The notes: generated by a model not told the origin, from the letters alone. Shown: positions 1 to 10,967, counted from the stretch's first letter. The stretch is 64,000 nt of DNA from Dethiobacter alkaliphilus (GCA_016841605.1 JAENYV010000003.1:215027-279026); one strand, 5' to 3'. Numbers and translations are program-made.

Positions 1-1227
1 GATAATAGCCATTTTTCTGACTCGCTCCGGGTCTCCGGGATAAAGCTCCTCAAGCTGCCGGCAAAAACGCTTGTTTAATTCTTCCACGATCTGATAGATC
101 CTCGGAAGCAGAGCGTTAAAGAGATCCACTGGCCATGTCTCCAATGCCTCGGCCATTGTTGTATGATTTGTATAGGAAACCGTCCGGCAGGTAATTGCAA
201 AAGCTTCATCCCACCCCAGTCCTTCATCGTCCATAAGAATACGCATTAATTCAGGAACTACCAGCGCGGGGTGAGTATCATTGATATGAAAAGCATTTTT
301 CTTATAAAAATCCGACAGGGGATATTTCCGCCTTTTGTACCAGCGTATAATGCTTTGGATCCCCGCTGAAACAAAAAAATATTCCTGTTTTAAACGGAGT
401 AATCTTCCCTCGTGATTCGTATCGTCGGGATAAAGAAACTGGGAAATTGATTCTACAGAATACTTATATTCAAGAAATTTCTGCTGATTATTATAAGCAG
501 GCTCCGGGATATCGCTGTCCTGCGAAGCTCCTTCCGCACTCCAGAGCCTGAGAGTATTTACGGTTTTATTTCCGAAACCGATAATAGGCAGATCATAAGG
601 AACAGCCAGGACGGTTTCACAATTTTCGTGATGAACAAGAAGCCTTCCCACTTGTTCTTCAAAGCGGACATAACCACCGAAACGGACCTCCACAGCCCTG
701 TCCGCTTTGCGAATTTCCCATACATTGCCGTCTTTTAACCAGTACTCGGGAAGTTCAACCTGATAACCTTCTACAATTTTTTGCTCAAAGAGGCCGTACT
801 TGTAGCGTATCCCACAACCGTGCCCGGGGAGGGAGAGCGAAGCAAGAGAGTCTAAAAAACAGGCTGCCAGACGGCCCAGGCCGCCGTTGCCCAACCCCGC
901 ATCCGGTTCCTGGAGTTCCAGGTTTTTGAGATTGACCCCCAATTCTTGCAGTCCCTGCTCGCATATCTTATAAAAGTCCAGGTTTATCAAATTATTCCCC
1001 AGCAGCCTTCCCAGAAGAAATTCCATGGAAAAGTAATAGGCCTGTTTTTCTCCGCTTTCTTTATACCTGTTGTTCGTGGCAATCCAGTTTCGGGCGACAT
1101 ACTCCCGGATCATCGTCCCGAGAGTTAAATACTTATCCATATCCGTTGTATCATCGATACTTTTCCCGTGCATTGTTTCCAGCTTCTCAAGAAAAGCGTG
1201 CTTAAAGCTTTCTTTCTCGGTGAACAT
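1..1227 (-). CDS. glgP: Glycogen phosphorylase, N-terminal half (cut by window edge)
   Basis: Phosphorolyses alpha-1,4-glucan ends to glucose-1-phosphate in the cytoplasm. The reading frame is open from an ATG at 1227 to the window edge, about 409 codons, and matches the family N-terminal half: YYFSMEFLLGR, DAGLGNGGLGRLAACFLDS, the GCGIRYKYGLF segment and NDTHPALVVPELMR are all visible. The PLP-lysine half lies outside the window. A GAGGAATG-type ribosome site precedes the ATG, and the gene begins 13 nt after the glgA stop, so it is the last visible gene of the glycogen operon. Having synthesis and breakdown genes together suggests storage and remobilisation are expressed as a unit. The family call is very secure; completeness cannot be judged. 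Confidence 0.95.
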   Translation of the reverse strand, partial: MFTEKESFKHAFLEKLETMHGKSIDDTTDMDKYLTLGTMIREYVARNWIATNNRYKESGEKQAYYFSMEFLLGRLLGNNLINLDFYKICEQGLQELGVNLKNLELQEPDAGLGNGGLGRLAACFLDSLASLSLPGHGCGIRYKYGLFEQKIVEGYQVELPEYWLKDGNVWEIRKADRAVEVRFGGYVRFEEQVGRLLVHHENCETVLAVPYDLPIIGFGNKTVNTLRLWSAEGASQDSDIPEPAYNNQQKFLEYKYSVESISQFLYPDDTNHEGRLLRLKQEYFFVSAGIQSIIRWYKRRKYPLSDFYKKNAFHINDTHPALVVPELMRILMDDEGLGWDEAFAITCRTVSYTNHTTMAEALETWPVDLFNALLPRIYQIVEELNKRFCRQLEELYPGDPERVRKMAII

Positions 1228-1240
1228 CTGCGCTCATTCC

Positions 1241-2671
1241 TCACATTTCAAGTAAACGCCCGTATAAGGCACAATACTCCCGGGCGGATTTATTCCAGCT
1301 GTAATCGGATTGTACTGCATTATTAACTAAATGAGACCAAATTTCTTTATCCCTGTACAGTTGCAAAGCTCTTTTTATGACAAAAAGCATATCATGGGCA
1401 TTGTATCTGCTGAAACAAAAACCGTTTCCCTCTCTGCTGTTTTCATCAAAGGGGATGATGGTATCTTTTAAACCGCCCGTCTCCCTCACAATGGGGATAC
1501 TGCCATAGCGCAGGGCAATTAGTTGCGCGGTTCCGCAGGGCTCAAACCGCGAGGGAAGAAGAAACAGATCCGAAGCGGCATAGAACTTCCGGGCCAGAGA
1601 TTCGTCGAACTTAAAAACAACAGCCATTTGTTGGGGGTAGCGGGCCGCCAATTCTCCCAAAAACCGCTCATATTTCTCTTCCCCTGTTCCCAGAATGACA
1701 AATTGTACTCCCAGGTTTAATATTTCATCCAGGACATGTTCAATTAAGTCAAGTCCTTTTTGCTCCACAAGCCGGTTGACAAAAGCCAGCAGAGGGGTAT
1801 CTTCAGAGGAAGGAAGGCCGAGAACTTCCTGCAGTTTAAGCTTATTAACCTGTTTTTTGAGCGGGGAGTTTTTGTAGGGAAAAAAGATATCCGGATCATT
1901 CCCGGGATCATACTGCGTATAGTCGATTCCGTTTAAAATTCCCGCCAGGCTGTCTTTCCTTTTCTTTAAAAGTCCGTCCAGCCGGACGCCAAAGTAGGGA
2001 GTTTGGATCTCTTCAGCATAAGTTTTGCTGACTGTATTCAGTAAATCGGAATAAACCAGCCCCCCTTTCAGATAGCTTCCCCGGCCGAAGAATTCCAGCG
2101 TCTCCATGGTAAAATATTCAGGTCCCAAATCCAGCAATTCCTCCAGCAGTTCCCGGGGGAAATTGCCCTGATAATGAAGATTGTGAATGGTAAAAAGCGT
2201 GCGTATATCTTGATAAAAAGGGTTATTCAAATAATGTGATTTTAAAAAAACGCTGATCAGCCCCGTATGCCAGTCATGGCAATGAAGAATGCGAGGTTTA
2301 AATTCCAGAAAAGGAAGTGCTTCCAGGACAGCCCGTGAGAAGAAAGCAAAACGTTCGGCATCATCAGCAAAGCCGTATATCCCGCTGCGGTTAAAGTAAT
2401 ATTCGTTCTCTAAAAAGTAATAAGTTATCCCCCTGTGTTCCAGCTGTCCAATCCCACAATGCTGAAATCTCCAACCCAGAGAAACTGTAATTCTTTTTTT
2501 AAAGATTATTTTCTTCTGAAAAACCGCGGGGATATCCCTGTATTTTGGAATGACGACCCTGGCATCCACGCCCAGTTTGATCAGTTCTGATGGAAGAGAA
2601 CCCACTACATCGGCCAGCCCCCCGGTTTTAATAAACGGGAAACTTTCTGAGGCGACAAAAAGTACTTCCAT
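1241..2671 (-). CDS. glgA: Glycogen synthase (ADP-glucose type)
   Basis: Transfers glucose from ADP-glucose to the growing alpha-1,4-glucan (GT5, GT-B fold). The product is about 476 aa, the usual length. KTGGLADVVGSLP near residue 15 is the ADP-glucose binding motif; HCHDWHTGL and the C-terminal PSRFEPCGTAQLIALRYGSIPIVRETGGL block carry the donor site. An upstream in-frame ATG at 2680 is possible, but AAGGAG lies directly against it and is correctly spaced (9 nt) from the ATG at 2671, which I use. It sits between glgD and glgP in one operon. Confidence 0.95.
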   Translation of the reverse strand: MEVLFVASESFPFIKTGGLADVVGSLPSELIKLGVDARVVIPKYRDIPAVFQKKIIFKKRITVSLGWRFQHCGIGQLEHRGITYYFLENEYYFNRSGIYGFADDAERFAFFSRAVLEALPFLEFKPRILHCHDWHTGLISVFLKSHYLNNPFYQDIRTLFTIHNLHYQGNFPRELLEELLDLGPEYFTMETLEFFGRGSYLKGGLVYSDLLNTVSKTYAEEIQTPYFGVRLDGLLKKRKDSLAGILNGIDYTQYDPGNDPDIFFPYKNSPLKKQVNKLKLQEVLGLPSSEDTPLLAFVNRLVEQKGLDLIEHVLDEILNLGVQFVILGTGEEKYERFLGELAARYPQQMAVVFKFDESLARKFYAASDLFLLPSRFEPCGTAQLIALRYGSIPIVRETGGLKDTIIPFDENSREGNGFCFSRYNAHDMLFVIKRALQLYRDKEIWSHLVNNAVQSDYSWNKSAREYCALYGRLLEM

Positions 2672-2684
2672 CCGGTTCATCTCC

Positions 2685-3803
2685 TTATAGCTTTTTTCTT
2701 TTGCCGATCACTACAGGACCATTCTCCCGCCCAATTATTTCCTTCCCTCTGGAGACAGTTACCTCTTTATCCAGGATGGCATACTCCACTCTGGCATCTT
2801 CCTCAATTTCACTCTTCTGCATAATAATGCTATCCTTAATGAAGGCTCCCTTTTTAACTTTTACTCCCCTGAATAAAATACTGTTTTCGACTGTTCCTTC
2901 CACCAGGCAGCCGTTGGCAAGAAGAGAATTAAAAACATTGGAGCCGGTTGCATATTTGGTTGACGGTTCATCTTTGACCTTGGTATAAATAGGGCCCGGC
3001 TGGAAAAAGAGATTTTGCCGGATTGCCGGATTTAACAAATCCATATTGGCCCGATAGAAGCGTTTGATGGAATTAATTGCGGCAAAATAACCCCTGACAG
3101 GGTAAGCATAAATATTTAATTTATCCCGGTCCTTCAGAATCACGTCCTGGAACAGGTCGCCCGCTCCGTTCAAAATACTGTTTTCAATGGTTTCCAACAG
3201 GAAAAGCTTCGACATTATAAAGATCTCCACCAGCACCTTGTTCCCCTCTAAAGTTCCGGGTTCTTCTTCGAGTTCCAAGACACGGTTGTTTCTACTTACT
3301 TTCAGCTTGCGTTTCCAGGGGAAATCCGGCTCATATTCGGCATCTTCCCGGTAAAAAACAGTAACATCTGCGCCGCTTTTCCGGTGAAAAGCGATAGCTT
3401 CCCGAAGATCCAGGTTGCAGACCAGATTTCCCGGAGAGATGATCACATCCTTTTGTTTGCTGTGCTCAAAGAAGTCCATCTGGCTGTAAAAGCTCCTGAT
3501 ATCACCCGGATAACTGGTTTGCGAGTAATAAAAAACATTGGGAGGAAGAATGTACAAGCCATCCTCTTTGCGGTTTAAATCCCAGGACTTCCCCGTTCCC
3601 AGGTGATCCATCAGGGAGCGGTATTTATGCAATGTAAAAACGGCAACTTTTTGGACACCCGAATTGGTCATGCTGGAGAGAATAAAATCGATCAGGCGGT
3701 ATCTCCCTCCGAAAGGGACGGAGGCAATGCAGCGGAAATCAGTAAGCACCCTGATAATATCATCCTGGATCCTCACATTAACGATGCCCATTACATCTTT
3801 CAT
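2685..3803 (-). CDS. glgD: Glucose-1-phosphate adenylyltransferase subunit GlgD
   Basis: A 372-aa GlgC paralogue that in Firmicutes forms a heterotetramer with GlgC and activates it. It keeps the nucleotidyltransferase fold (PFGGRYRLIDFILSSMTNSG) and a C-terminal left-handed beta-helix, but lacks the complete N-terminal LAGGxGxRL pyrophosphorylase loop, having MKDVMGIVNVRIQDD instead. That is the usual GlgD signature and argues against catalysis by this subunit alone. GGGAGG lies 10 nt before the ATG. It lies 53 nt downstream of glgC, in the order glgC-glgD-glgA. Confidence 0.93.
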   Translation of the reverse strand: MKDVMGIVNVRIQDDIIRVLTDFRCIASVPFGGRYRLIDFILSSMTNSGVQKVAVFTLHKYRSLMDHLGTGKSWDLNRKEDGLYILPPNVFYYSQTSYPGDIRSFYSQMDFFEHSKQKDVIISPGNLVCNLDLREAIAFHRKSGADVTVFYREDAEYEPDFPWKRKLKVSRNNRVLELEEEPGTLEGNKVLVEIFIMSKLFLLETIENSILNGAGDLFQDVILKDRDKLNIYAYPVRGYFAAINSIKRFYRANMDLLNPAIRQNLFFQPGPIYTKVKDEPSTKYATGSNVFNSLLANGCLVEGTVENSILFRGVKVKKGAFIKDSIIMQKSEIEEDARVEYAILDKEVTVSRGKEIIGRENGPVVIGKRKKL

Positions 3804-3856
3804 TGGAACTGACCCTCCCGTATTTAGATAATTACGCCTAGGGAAAAAACCCTCAC

Positions 3857-5032
3857 CTACGGGGAAGTCGTCCTGATAACGGAGTTTTCCGGAAGAATCA
3901 TATTCTCCCTTACCAGTATAATTTCAGGAGGGTCTTTTCTTTCACTGCAAATGAGACATTCATCCCCAATAATCGCATTTTCATCAATAATTGCCCTTTC
4001 GATCCTCGCATTCCGTCCTATCCTCACATTGGTCATAATAACGGAATCTTTAATTACCGTTCCCTCACCAATATGGACGCCGGTAAAAAGAACCGAATTG
4101 CTGACCTCTCCGAAAATCTCACAGCCTTCATTGGCCAGAGAGTTTTCAATTTTTGCCCCGGGAGCGATAAAATGCGGGGGTTGATTTTGATTGACCGTAT
4201 ATATTCTCCAATTGCGATCAAAAAGATCCAGCCCGTTTTCACTGGAAAGCAAATCCAGATTGGCTTCCCAGAGGCTTTCAATTGTTCCGACGTCTTTCCA
4301 GTAACCCTGAAAGGGATAAGCAAAAATCCGGCAACCCTCATCAAGCATTAAAGGAATAACATCTTTCCCGAAATCATTGCCGGATCCGGCTCGCTCATTA
4401 TCTGCCTGCAAATATTGCTTTAAGATTTCTGTACCAAAGATATAAACACCCATGGAAGCAAGATTTCCCTGAGGATGAGCCGGTTTTTCCTGAAACTCTG
4501 TAATTCTTCCTTCGCTATCCGTATGCATGATGCCGAAACGGCTCGCCTCGTTCCACGGCACTTCAATTACGGCTATGGTCAGATCCGCCTGTTTTTCTTT
4601 ATGAAATTTTAACATAAGGGAATAATCCATTTTATAAATATGATCCCCGGAAAGAACCAGCACATAGTGCGGGTCGTACTTATCAATAAAACAAATGTTT
4701 TGATAAATTGCATTTGCTGTCCCTCTGTACCATTTACCCTCCTCCCCATACTTGAGAAAAGGAGCTAAAATGGAGACGCCGCCATGCTTCCGGTCAAGAT
4801 CCCAGGGAATACCGATTCCGATATGAGCGTTCAAGATTAAAGGCTGGTATTGCGTCAGCACACCAACCGTGTCGATTCCGGAATTAGTGCAATTGCTAAG
4901 GGCAAAATCAATAATGCGGTACTTGCCTCCAAAGGGCAGCGCCGGCTTAGCCATCTCCGATGTTAAAAAGCCGAGCCTCTTCCCTTCCCCACCTGCCAGG
5001 AGCATCGCGATCCACTCTTTCGTTGTTCCCAT
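3857..5032 (-). CDS. glgC: Glucose-1-phosphate adenylyltransferase (ADP-glucose pyrophosphorylase)
   Basis: Makes ADP-glucose from ATP and glucose-1-phosphate, the committed step of glycogen synthesis. The 391-aa protein has the complete catalytic loop [14 protein letters not shown] (residues 11-24), [19 protein letters not shown], the [11 protein letters not shown] metal and sugar site, EKPAHP, and a C-terminal beta-helix for allosteric control. The ribosome site is GGGGGA, 6 nt before the ATG. Its stop is 12 nt from the glgB side of the operon. Confidence 0.96.
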   Translation of the reverse strand: MGTTKEWIAMLLAGGEGKRLGFLTSEMAKPALPFGGKYRIIDFALSNCTNSGIDTVGVLTQYQPLILNAHIGIGIPWDLDRKHGGVSILAPFLKYGEEGKWYRGTANAIYQNICFIDKYDPHYVLVLSGDHIYKMDYSLMLKFHKEKQADLTIAVIEVPWNEASRFGIMHTDSEGRITEFQEKPAHPQGNLASMGVYIFGTEILKQYLQADNERAGSGNDFGKDVIPLMLDEGCRIFAYPFQGYWKDVGTIESLWEANLDLLSSENGLDLFDRNWRIYTVNQNQPPHFIAPGAKIENSLANEGCEIFGEVSNSVLFTGVHIGEGTVIKDSVIMTNVRIGRNARIERAIIDENAIIGDECLICSERKDPPEIILVRENMILPENSVIRTTSP

Positions 5033-5044
5033 ATTTTTTCCCCC

Positions 5045-6949
5045 TTACTCCTGCTTAAGTTGCACCTCTAATATGATTATAGCCAGCGGAGGAACTGTAA
5101 TTTCCAGGCTAAAAGGCCGGTTGTGCCATTCATCCTCCGATGCTTTCAAGCAAGCATCGTTTTTTTGCCCTGACCCTCCATAAAAAGTTAGATCACTATT
5201 AAAAATTTCTCGATACTCCCCGGGATACGGGACACCGATTCTGTATCCGTGGTACACCACCGGAGTAAAATTACATAAAATGATACAGGCCCTGCCCCTC
5301 TCTTTTCCTCTTCTGAGAAAGGATATGATACTCTGGTTGTAATTATGAGCATCGATCCATTCAAAACCTTCCGGATCAAAATCCAACTCCCAGAAACTGT
5401 TTTCTTTTTGGTAAAAAAAGTTTAACTCCCTGACATATTTTTGCATCCTGCGGTGCAGATCGAACTGCAGAAGATTCCAGTCCAGACTCCCCCACTCTTT
5501 CCACTCAGCAAACTGGCCCAACTCTCCCCCCATAAAGAGAAGTTTTTTCCCGGGATGGACCATCATATAGCCGAAAAGAAGTCTCAGGTTGGCAAATTTT
5601 TGCCGGTAATCCCCCGGCATTTTGTCTAACAATGCTTTTTTACCGTGAACCACTTCATCATGCGATAAAGGAAGGACAAAATTTTCTGCATAGGTATACC
5701 AAAAGGAAAAAGTGAGAAGATCATGATGCCATTTACGGTGAACCGGCTCTATCTGCATATATTGCAAAATATCATTCATCCATCCCATATTCCACTTAAA
5801 GTTAAAGCCCAGGCCTCCCAGGTAAACCGGAGAGCTTACCAGGGGCCACTGTGTTGATTCCTCGGCAATCATCAAAGCAGCGGGATACCATTTGAAAACC
5901 TGTTCGTTCAGCTTTCGTAAAAAAGAAATCGCTTCAATATTTTCCCGTCCTCCATATTGGTTGGGGAGCCATTCACCTCCTCTTTTCCCGTAGTCCAGGT
6001 AAAGCATACCGGCCACAGCATCCACTCTCAGACCATCCACATGATAAAGATCCATCCAAAAAAGAGCGTTGGAGATAAGAAAACTATTTATTTCCGGTTT
6101 GCCCAGATCGAATTGCAGGGTATCCCATTCCGCGCTTTCGCTCTTGCGGCTGTCTTCATACTCATAGAGGGGGTACCCGTCAAATTGCCGCAGTCCATGG
6201 GCGTCTTTGCAGAAATGACCCGGCACCCAATCCAAGATTACTCCGAGACCTTTTTGATGGCAAAGATCTACAAAATACATAAAATCCCGGGGTGTTCCAA
6301 AACGGCTGGTTACGGAAAAGTATCCCGTAGCCTGATAACCCCAGGAAGCATCCAGGGGATGTTCGGCCAGAGGAAGTATTTCCAGATGTGTATAACCCAT
6401 CTCCAAAGCATAATCAACCAATTCTTTTGCCAAATCCCGGTATGTAGAAAAACTGCCGTCTTCTCTGCGCTTCCAGGAACCCAGATGGACTTCATAAATT
6501 AAGAGGGGTTCATTGTAAACAGTGCGGTTTTTTTTCTCACGTTCCCAAAGGTCATCATTCCACTGATACCCTTCAAGAAAACAAACACGGGAAGCAGTCC
6601 CGGGCCTCATTTCCGAGAAAAAAGCGTAAGGATCGCTTTTTAAAAAAATATCACCCCGGGGGCTGTGAATCTCATATTTATAAAGATCCCCCTCTCCTGC
6701 GCCGGGGACGAAGACAGACCAGACACCTGAATTCTCGACCTGTTTTAAAGGGTGAAGATGACCCTGCCATCCGTTAAAAGTCCCGGCCACTCCAACCTTT
6801 ACCGCGCGTGGAGCCCATACCGTAAACCTGACTCCCCGCACACCGTCCTGCTCCTGCCGGTGAGCTCCAAAAACCCGGTAACTTCGAAAAAGGCTCCCTT
6901 CGTGGAACAGGTAGAGGTCATAACTGCCGGGCATTTCCGGATGATTCAT
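5045..6949 (-). CDS. glgB: 1,4-alpha-glucan branching enzyme
   Basis: Introduces alpha-1,6 branches into glycogen (GH13). Order of domains: N-terminal CBM48 (FTVWAPRAVKVGVAGTFNGW), the catalytic barrel with all four GH13 blocks (DWVPGHF; GLRVDAVAG with nucleophile near Asp310; AEEST with the acid near Glu363; LSHDEVVHGK), and a C-terminal beta-sandwich. Length is about 634 aa. The frame is open further to a TTG at 7024, but that codon lies inside the promoter and has no ribosome site. The ATG at 6949 follows GGGAGA at good spacing, so I choose it. It is the first gene of the glg operon. Confidence 0.95.
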   Translation of the reverse strand: MNHPEMPGSYDLYLFHEGSLFRSYRVFGAHRQEQDGVRGVRFTVWAPRAVKVGVAGTFNGWQGHLHPLKQVENSGVWSVFVPGAGEGDLYKYEIHSPRGDIFLKSDPYAFFSEMRPGTASRVCFLEGYQWNDDLWEREKKNRTVYNEPLLIYEVHLGSWKRREDGSFSTYRDLAKELVDYALEMGYTHLEILPLAEHPLDASWGYQATGYFSVTSRFGTPRDFMYFVDLCHQKGLGVILDWVPGHFCKDAHGLRQFDGYPLYEYEDSRKSESAEWDTLQFDLGKPEINSFLISNALFWMDLYHVDGLRVDAVAGMLYLDYGKRGGEWLPNQYGGRENIEAISFLRKLNEQVFKWYPAALMIAEESTQWPLVSSPVYLGGLGFNFKWNMGWMNDILQYMQIEPVHRKWHHDLLTFSFWYTYAENFVLPLSHDEVVHGKKALLDKMPGDYRQKFANLRLLFGYMMVHPGKKLLFMGGELGQFAEWKEWGSLDWNLLQFDLHRRMQKYVRELNFFYQKENSFWELDFDPEGFEWIDAHNYNQSIISFLRRGKERGRACIILCNFTPVVYHGYRIGVPYPGEYREIFNSDLTFYGGSGQKNDACLKASEDEWHNRPFSLEITVPPLAIIILEVQLKQE

Positions 6950-7012
6950 AGCTGATCTCTCCCTGGGAGATTCATTAGTATAGTCAAATGTGATATCTCC
7001 TGTTATAATTAT

Positions 7013-7042
7013 ATTATAAATCAAAATATTCTAACTTATCAA
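7013..7042 (-). promoter_or_regulatory. Sigma-A promoter of the glg operon
   Basis: On the minus strand TTGATA (7042-7037), an 18-bp spacer and a consensus TATAAT (7018-7013). The predicted start near 7005 gives a leader of about 55 nt to the glgB ATG. No operator is evident. The promoter also argues against the upstream TTG start for glgB. Confidence 0.7.
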
Positions 7043-7115
7043 CCTTATTATTATTACATTCTTCATAAATCGGCCTGTTTCCTGCATCTATCCAAGTATT
7101 TTCATATTTAGGAGT

Positions 7116-8099
7116 TTATTGTTGGAGTGAATATCCCTGAAAGGTTCCGCGGGATTTAAGCTCATCTTCCACATGCCGGCTGAAACCTGTCCGCGAATCT
7201 TGCCACTGAGGGGCAAGCAGAAGTTCCCTATTTGTAACTTCGTTTAACAGGCGGTGAACAACAATATCCCCCCGCAAAATTTCCAGTTGGTCAGAGACGA
7301 TCCCCAGATAGTCTTCTTCAGTCAAAACTCCGATTTCTCCCCGGAAATAAAGCTGCGCCAACGGGGTCCCCTGTAAAACCTGAAGCTGATGAAATTTAAT
7401 ACCCTGAACAGGAAGCACATTCATCCTTTGTATGGTTTCCAGCATTTCTGCCCGGTTCTCTCCCGGGAGCCCGTTAATAATATGTGCACAAGTATAAATT
7501 CCTCTTCCCTCGGTTGCCTTTACTGCTGCGGCAAACTGCTCGAATGTGTGCCCCCTGTTTATACGCTCCAGGGTCCTGTTATGGGAACTTTGCAGGCCGA
7601 TTTCCAGCCAGACATGATAATCACGGGAAAAGGATTCCAACAAATTTAGAATCTCAGAACTTAAGCAATCAGGCCTTGTCCCTATACTGAGCCCGATAAT
7701 ACCCGGAAGAAAAAGGGCTTCCTCATACTTTCTTCGAAGGGTTTTTACGTCCCCGTATGTATTGGTGTAAGACTGGAAATAAGCAAGGTATTTCCTCCGG
7801 GGAATAAAATTGTCCGGAGGAAACGAAAATTGCTCTCTTAACCTCTTTTTCCCTCCCTCGGATCTCCACTGAAAAGAACGAATTTGCTCGCTGAGAGACT
7901 TTATTTCCCCTTTAGTTTCCCTCTCCAGGGAAGCGGGACTAAAACTGGGGTTATAACAGAAAATACACCCCCCTGTGGAGAGGGTTCCGTCCCTGTTCGG
8001 GCAGGAAAAACCGGCATCCAGGGGAATTTTATAGATTTTTTCCCCAAAATTCTCGCGAAAAAAGCTGCTTAGACGATAGTACCATCCGGGAACAGGCAT
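7116..8099 (-). CDS. Radical SAM protein, YtqA/TIGR01212 family
   Basis: A 327-aa radical SAM protein. The cluster motif is extended as in the YtqA group, CPNRDGTLSTGGCIFC, starting near residue 30, followed by the TIM-barrel strands YFQSYTNTY, GLSIGTRPDCL and WLEIGLQSSHNRTLERINRGH. The function of this widespread family is not established; members are often annotated as oxygen-independent coproporphyrinogen oxidase-like or tRNA-related, and I do not assign a reaction. ATG follows AGAAAGAGG. It stands alone between the glg operon and mnmG, on the same strand. Confidence 0.85.
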   Translation of the reverse strand: MPVPGWYYRLSSFFRENFGEKIYKIPLDAGFSCPNRDGTLSTGGCIFCYNPSFSPASLERETKGEIKSLSEQIRSFQWRSEGGKKRLREQFSFPPDNFIPRRKYLAYFQSYTNTYGDVKTLRRKYEEALFLPGIIGLSIGTRPDCLSSEILNLLESFSRDYHVWLEIGLQSSHNRTLERINRGHTFEQFAAAVKATEGRGIYTCAHIINGLPGENRAEMLETIQRMNVLPVQGIKFHQLQVLQGTPLAQLYFRGEIGVLTEEDYLGIVSDQLEILRGDIVVHRLLNEVTNRELLLAPQWQDSRTGFSRHVEDELKSRGTFQGYSLQQ

Positions 8100-8136
8100 G
8101 ATCCTCTTTCTCCCTTATACTGTGTTGTTAATCACC

Positions 8137-8160
8137 ATTTTTAGCTGTAGTGATAATCAG
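8137..8160 (+). repeat. Dispersed 24-bp GCTGTAGTG element, copy 1
   Basis: Matches 41419-41442 at 21 of 24 positions in the same orientation (ATTTTT-n-GCTGTAGTG-n-TA-n-TCAG). The core GCTGTAGTG also forms the ends of the inverted-repeat structure at 51807-51929. This copy lies between the mnmG and ytqA-like genes. Its function is unknown. Confidence 0.5.
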
Positions 8161-8213
8161 GTCCTCAGAATTCCGTATCCGGCAGATAACGTTCTTTTTA
8201 TTCCGGCTCCCGT

Positions 8214-10115
8214 CTAGCCGGCTCCTGTTTCCTTCTTTTTTAAAGATCTCTTTTCCAGGTAAAGGGCCAGATAGGAAACATCCGCCGGGGTTACTCCTTC
8301 CACACGGGCAGCTTGCCCCAGCGTCTGCGGCCGGATTTCGCTCAACTTTTGCTTCGCCTCAGTGGAAAGATTAACAAGCCGGTCATAATTAAAATCAGGG
8401 GGGATTACCTTGGTCTCTATCCTGGCCATCTGTTTAACATGGGCTTGTTGTTTGTCAATGTACCCTTCATATTTTACCTGGGTTTCCACTTCCGCGATTA
8501 TCCTTTCGTCCCGGGAAAGCTGCGGCCCCTCCCCTTCAGCCAGCAGGTTCCGCATTTTACTATAATTTACTTCCGGCCTTTTCAGAATCTCGGCAAGAGT
8601 TTGCGGCTTGGAGAGAGGAGCAAAACCTTCTTTTTCCAGAGTTTCATTAATAGAAGAGGTGGGAAGAAGACGAAAATTTTCCAGCTTCTTTTTTTCCTCG
8701 GCAATTAACCTTTTTTTCTCCTGAAAGCGTTCGAAACATTCGCCGGAAATCAGCCCCAGGCGGTAACCCTTCTCCGTAAGGCGAAGATCCGCGTTGTCAT
8801 GACGGAGAAGAAGCCTGTATTCACAACGGGAAGTGAACATGCGGTAGGGCTCACTCACACCTTTGAGAATCAGATCATCAATGAGAACACCGATATATGC
8901 TTCATTTCTTTGTAGAAGAAATGAAGTTTCACCCCGGCAAAGCAAGGCGGCATTAATACCTGCCATCAACCCCTGAGCAGCCGCCTCCTCATAACCCGTG
9001 GTGCCGTTAATTTGACCGGCAAAAAACAGTCCGTTTATCTTTTTTGTTTCCAAGGTGGCCTTCAACTGTGTCGGTGGAAAGAAATCGTACTCGATGGCGT
9101 AAGCCGGCCGGGTAATAACAACTTCTTCCAAACCGGGGATTGTTCGCAAAAAAGCTATTTGATATTCCTCCGGAAGTCCGGTAGAGACCCCCTGGAGATA
9201 CATCTCTTCACTTCCCTCGCTTTCCGGTTCAATAAAAACAGGATGTCTTTCCCGATGGCGAAAGCGGACTACTTTATCCTCAATAGAAGGACAGTAGCGG
9301 GGACCTTTTCCTTTAATCAAACCCGAATAAATCGGTGCATAGTTAATATTATCCAAAATAAGACGATGGGTTTTTTCCGACGTATAAGTCAGGTAACAGG
9401 GAATTTTTTTGAAGCACCTTTGCTCCGTCGCAAAGGAAAAACTCCCCACATTCTCTTCCCCTTCCACAGCATCAAGTCTTTCAAAAGCAATACTGTTCCT
9501 GTAAACTCGCGGAGGGGTTCCCGTTTTTAAACGCTCCATCTGAAAACCAAGAGAAAGAAGATTTTCCGCCAGGTCGGTTGAAGGAGACTGGTTTCCGGGT
9601 CCCCCCGGATAATGAGAATGGCCGACAAAAATCTCTGAACGAAGATAAACACCGGCAGCCAGAATAATAGCTCCGGAAAGATAGCGGCTACTCTGACGAG
9701 TGACAACGCCCCGCACCTTATCTCCCTCAACTAAAATTTGCACGGCAGCTCCTTCGCGAAGAAAGAGAAGGGGCTCACCTTCCAAAATTTCCTTCATTCC
9801 TTGCTGATAGGTTTGTTTGTCAATCTGTGCTCTCAGGGCTTGAACCGCCGGCCCCTTGCTGGTATTAAGCCTGCGCATCTGCAAAACATTCCGGTCTCCG
9901 TTTAAACCCATGACTCCGCCGAGGGCATCGAGCTCCTTAATTAAATGTCCTTTACCCGGTCCGCCCAGGGACGGATTACAGGCCATCAGAGCAGGATGGT
10001 CAAGGTTTGTCGTTAAAAGCATGGTCCGACAGCCCATACGGGCCGCTGCCAGCGCGGCTTCACAACCGGCATGTCCTGCTCCGATGACGATCACATCATA
10101 ATTTTCTTCTTTCAT
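8214..10115 (-). CDS. mnmG: tRNA uridine-34 5-carboxymethylaminomethyl modification enzyme MnmG
   Basis: FAD subunit of the MnmE-MnmG complex that installs the cmnm5 group on wobble uridine. The 633-aa protein has the FAD motif [21 protein letters not shown] near residue 9, the family block [21 protein letters not shown], the folate/FAD region with [19 protein letters not shown], and the C-terminal helical domain [16 protein letters not shown] is 8 nt before the ATG. In many Firmicutes mnmG sits beside mnmE near the origin; here it is detached, with neither mnmE nor rsmG adjacent. Confidence 0.97.
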   Translation of the reverse strand: MKEENYDVIVIGAGHAGCEAALAAARMGCRTMLLTTNLDHPALMACNPSLGGPGKGHLIKELDALGGVMGLNGDRNVLQMRRLNTSKGPAVQALRAQIDKQTYQQGMKEILEGEPLLFLREGAAVQILVEGDKVRGVVTRQSSRYLSGAIILAAGVYLRSEIFVGHSHYPGGPGNQSPSTDLAENLLSLGFQMERLKTGTPPRVYRNSIAFERLDAVEGEENVGSFSFATEQRCFKKIPCYLTYTSEKTHRLILDNINYAPIYSGLIKGKGPRYCPSIEDKVVRFRHRERHPVFIEPESEGSEEMYLQGVSTGLPEEYQIAFLRTIPGLEEVVITRPAYAIEYDFFPPTQLKATLETKKINGLFFAGQINGTTGYEEAAAQGLMAGINAALLCRGETSFLLQRNEAYIGVLIDDLILKGVSEPYRMFTSRCEYRLLLRHDNADLRLTEKGYRLGLISGECFERFQEKKRLIAEEKKKLENFRLLPTSSINETLEKEGFAPLSKPQTLAEILKRPEVNYSKMRNLLAEGEGPQLSRDERIIAEVETQVKYEGYIDKQQAHVKQMARIETKVIPPDFNYDRLVNLSTEAKQKLSEIRPQTLGQAARVEGVTPADVSYLALYLEKRSLKKKETGAG

Positions 10116-10274
10116 TTATGAAACTCCTTATCTAGCTAGTTCCTTTAACCTTTATCAACTATTATATTTCATCTAAAAAGAAAAAAAATCCTGCAAATAA
10201 CTAAAACAGAACTTATATCTTTCTCATGTTACAGTTTTTGGCAGGGTAGACCACCCTATTAAATCTAACACAAA

Positions 10275-10451
10275 TCAGTAAGCAATAATACCTTCAATAA
10301 TTTGCGACCCACCGATTGCTGCCGAAATTGCAATGGTCCATGGCGACCACCCGAAAAGAGCAGGGGCTATTACTAGTGCAGCACCCAACGTCAGACGGAT
10401 AACCCGATCTAGCGGGCCAATATTTTTTTCGAGATATAATGATCTTTCCAA
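10275..10451 (-). CDS. DUF2892 (YgaP-type) small membrane protein
   Basis: A 58-aa protein from a TTG start preceded by GGAGGAAGGA. It opens with a short basic/acidic stretch and the family signature NIGPLDRVIRL, followed by two hydrophobic helices (about residues 21-35 and 38-57, ending QIIEGIIAY). This is the DUF2892 layout found alone or behind rhodanese domains; its role is not established. It sits downstream of the glnB terminator and upstream of mnmG, all on the minus strand. Conservation of the signature makes it a real gene despite its length. Confidence 0.75.
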   Translation of the reverse strand: MERSLYLEKNIGPLDRVIRLTLGAALVIAPALFGWSPWTIAISAAIGGSQIIEGIIAY

Positions 10452-10490
10452 TATGTTTTCCTTCCTCCAACAAGTTATTTTATTTTACCC

Positions 10491-10527
10491 AAAAAAATCG
10501 CCCTGTATTCTCCATAAAATGGAGGGC
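10491..10527 (-). terminator. Rho-independent terminator after glnB
   Basis: Minus-strand hairpin (10527-10500) with inner stem CTCCAT/ATGGAG and outer GCCC/GGGC, followed by GATTTTTTT. It closes the glnA-amt-glnB unit. Confidence 0.7.
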
Positions 10528-10598
10528 ACAAGGCTTAAAATATAACACAATGCGAAACCCGCGTAGTAAGGGGTGAAACAGATAACCCGGGAAGAAGA

Positions 10599-10967
<369 letters not shown>
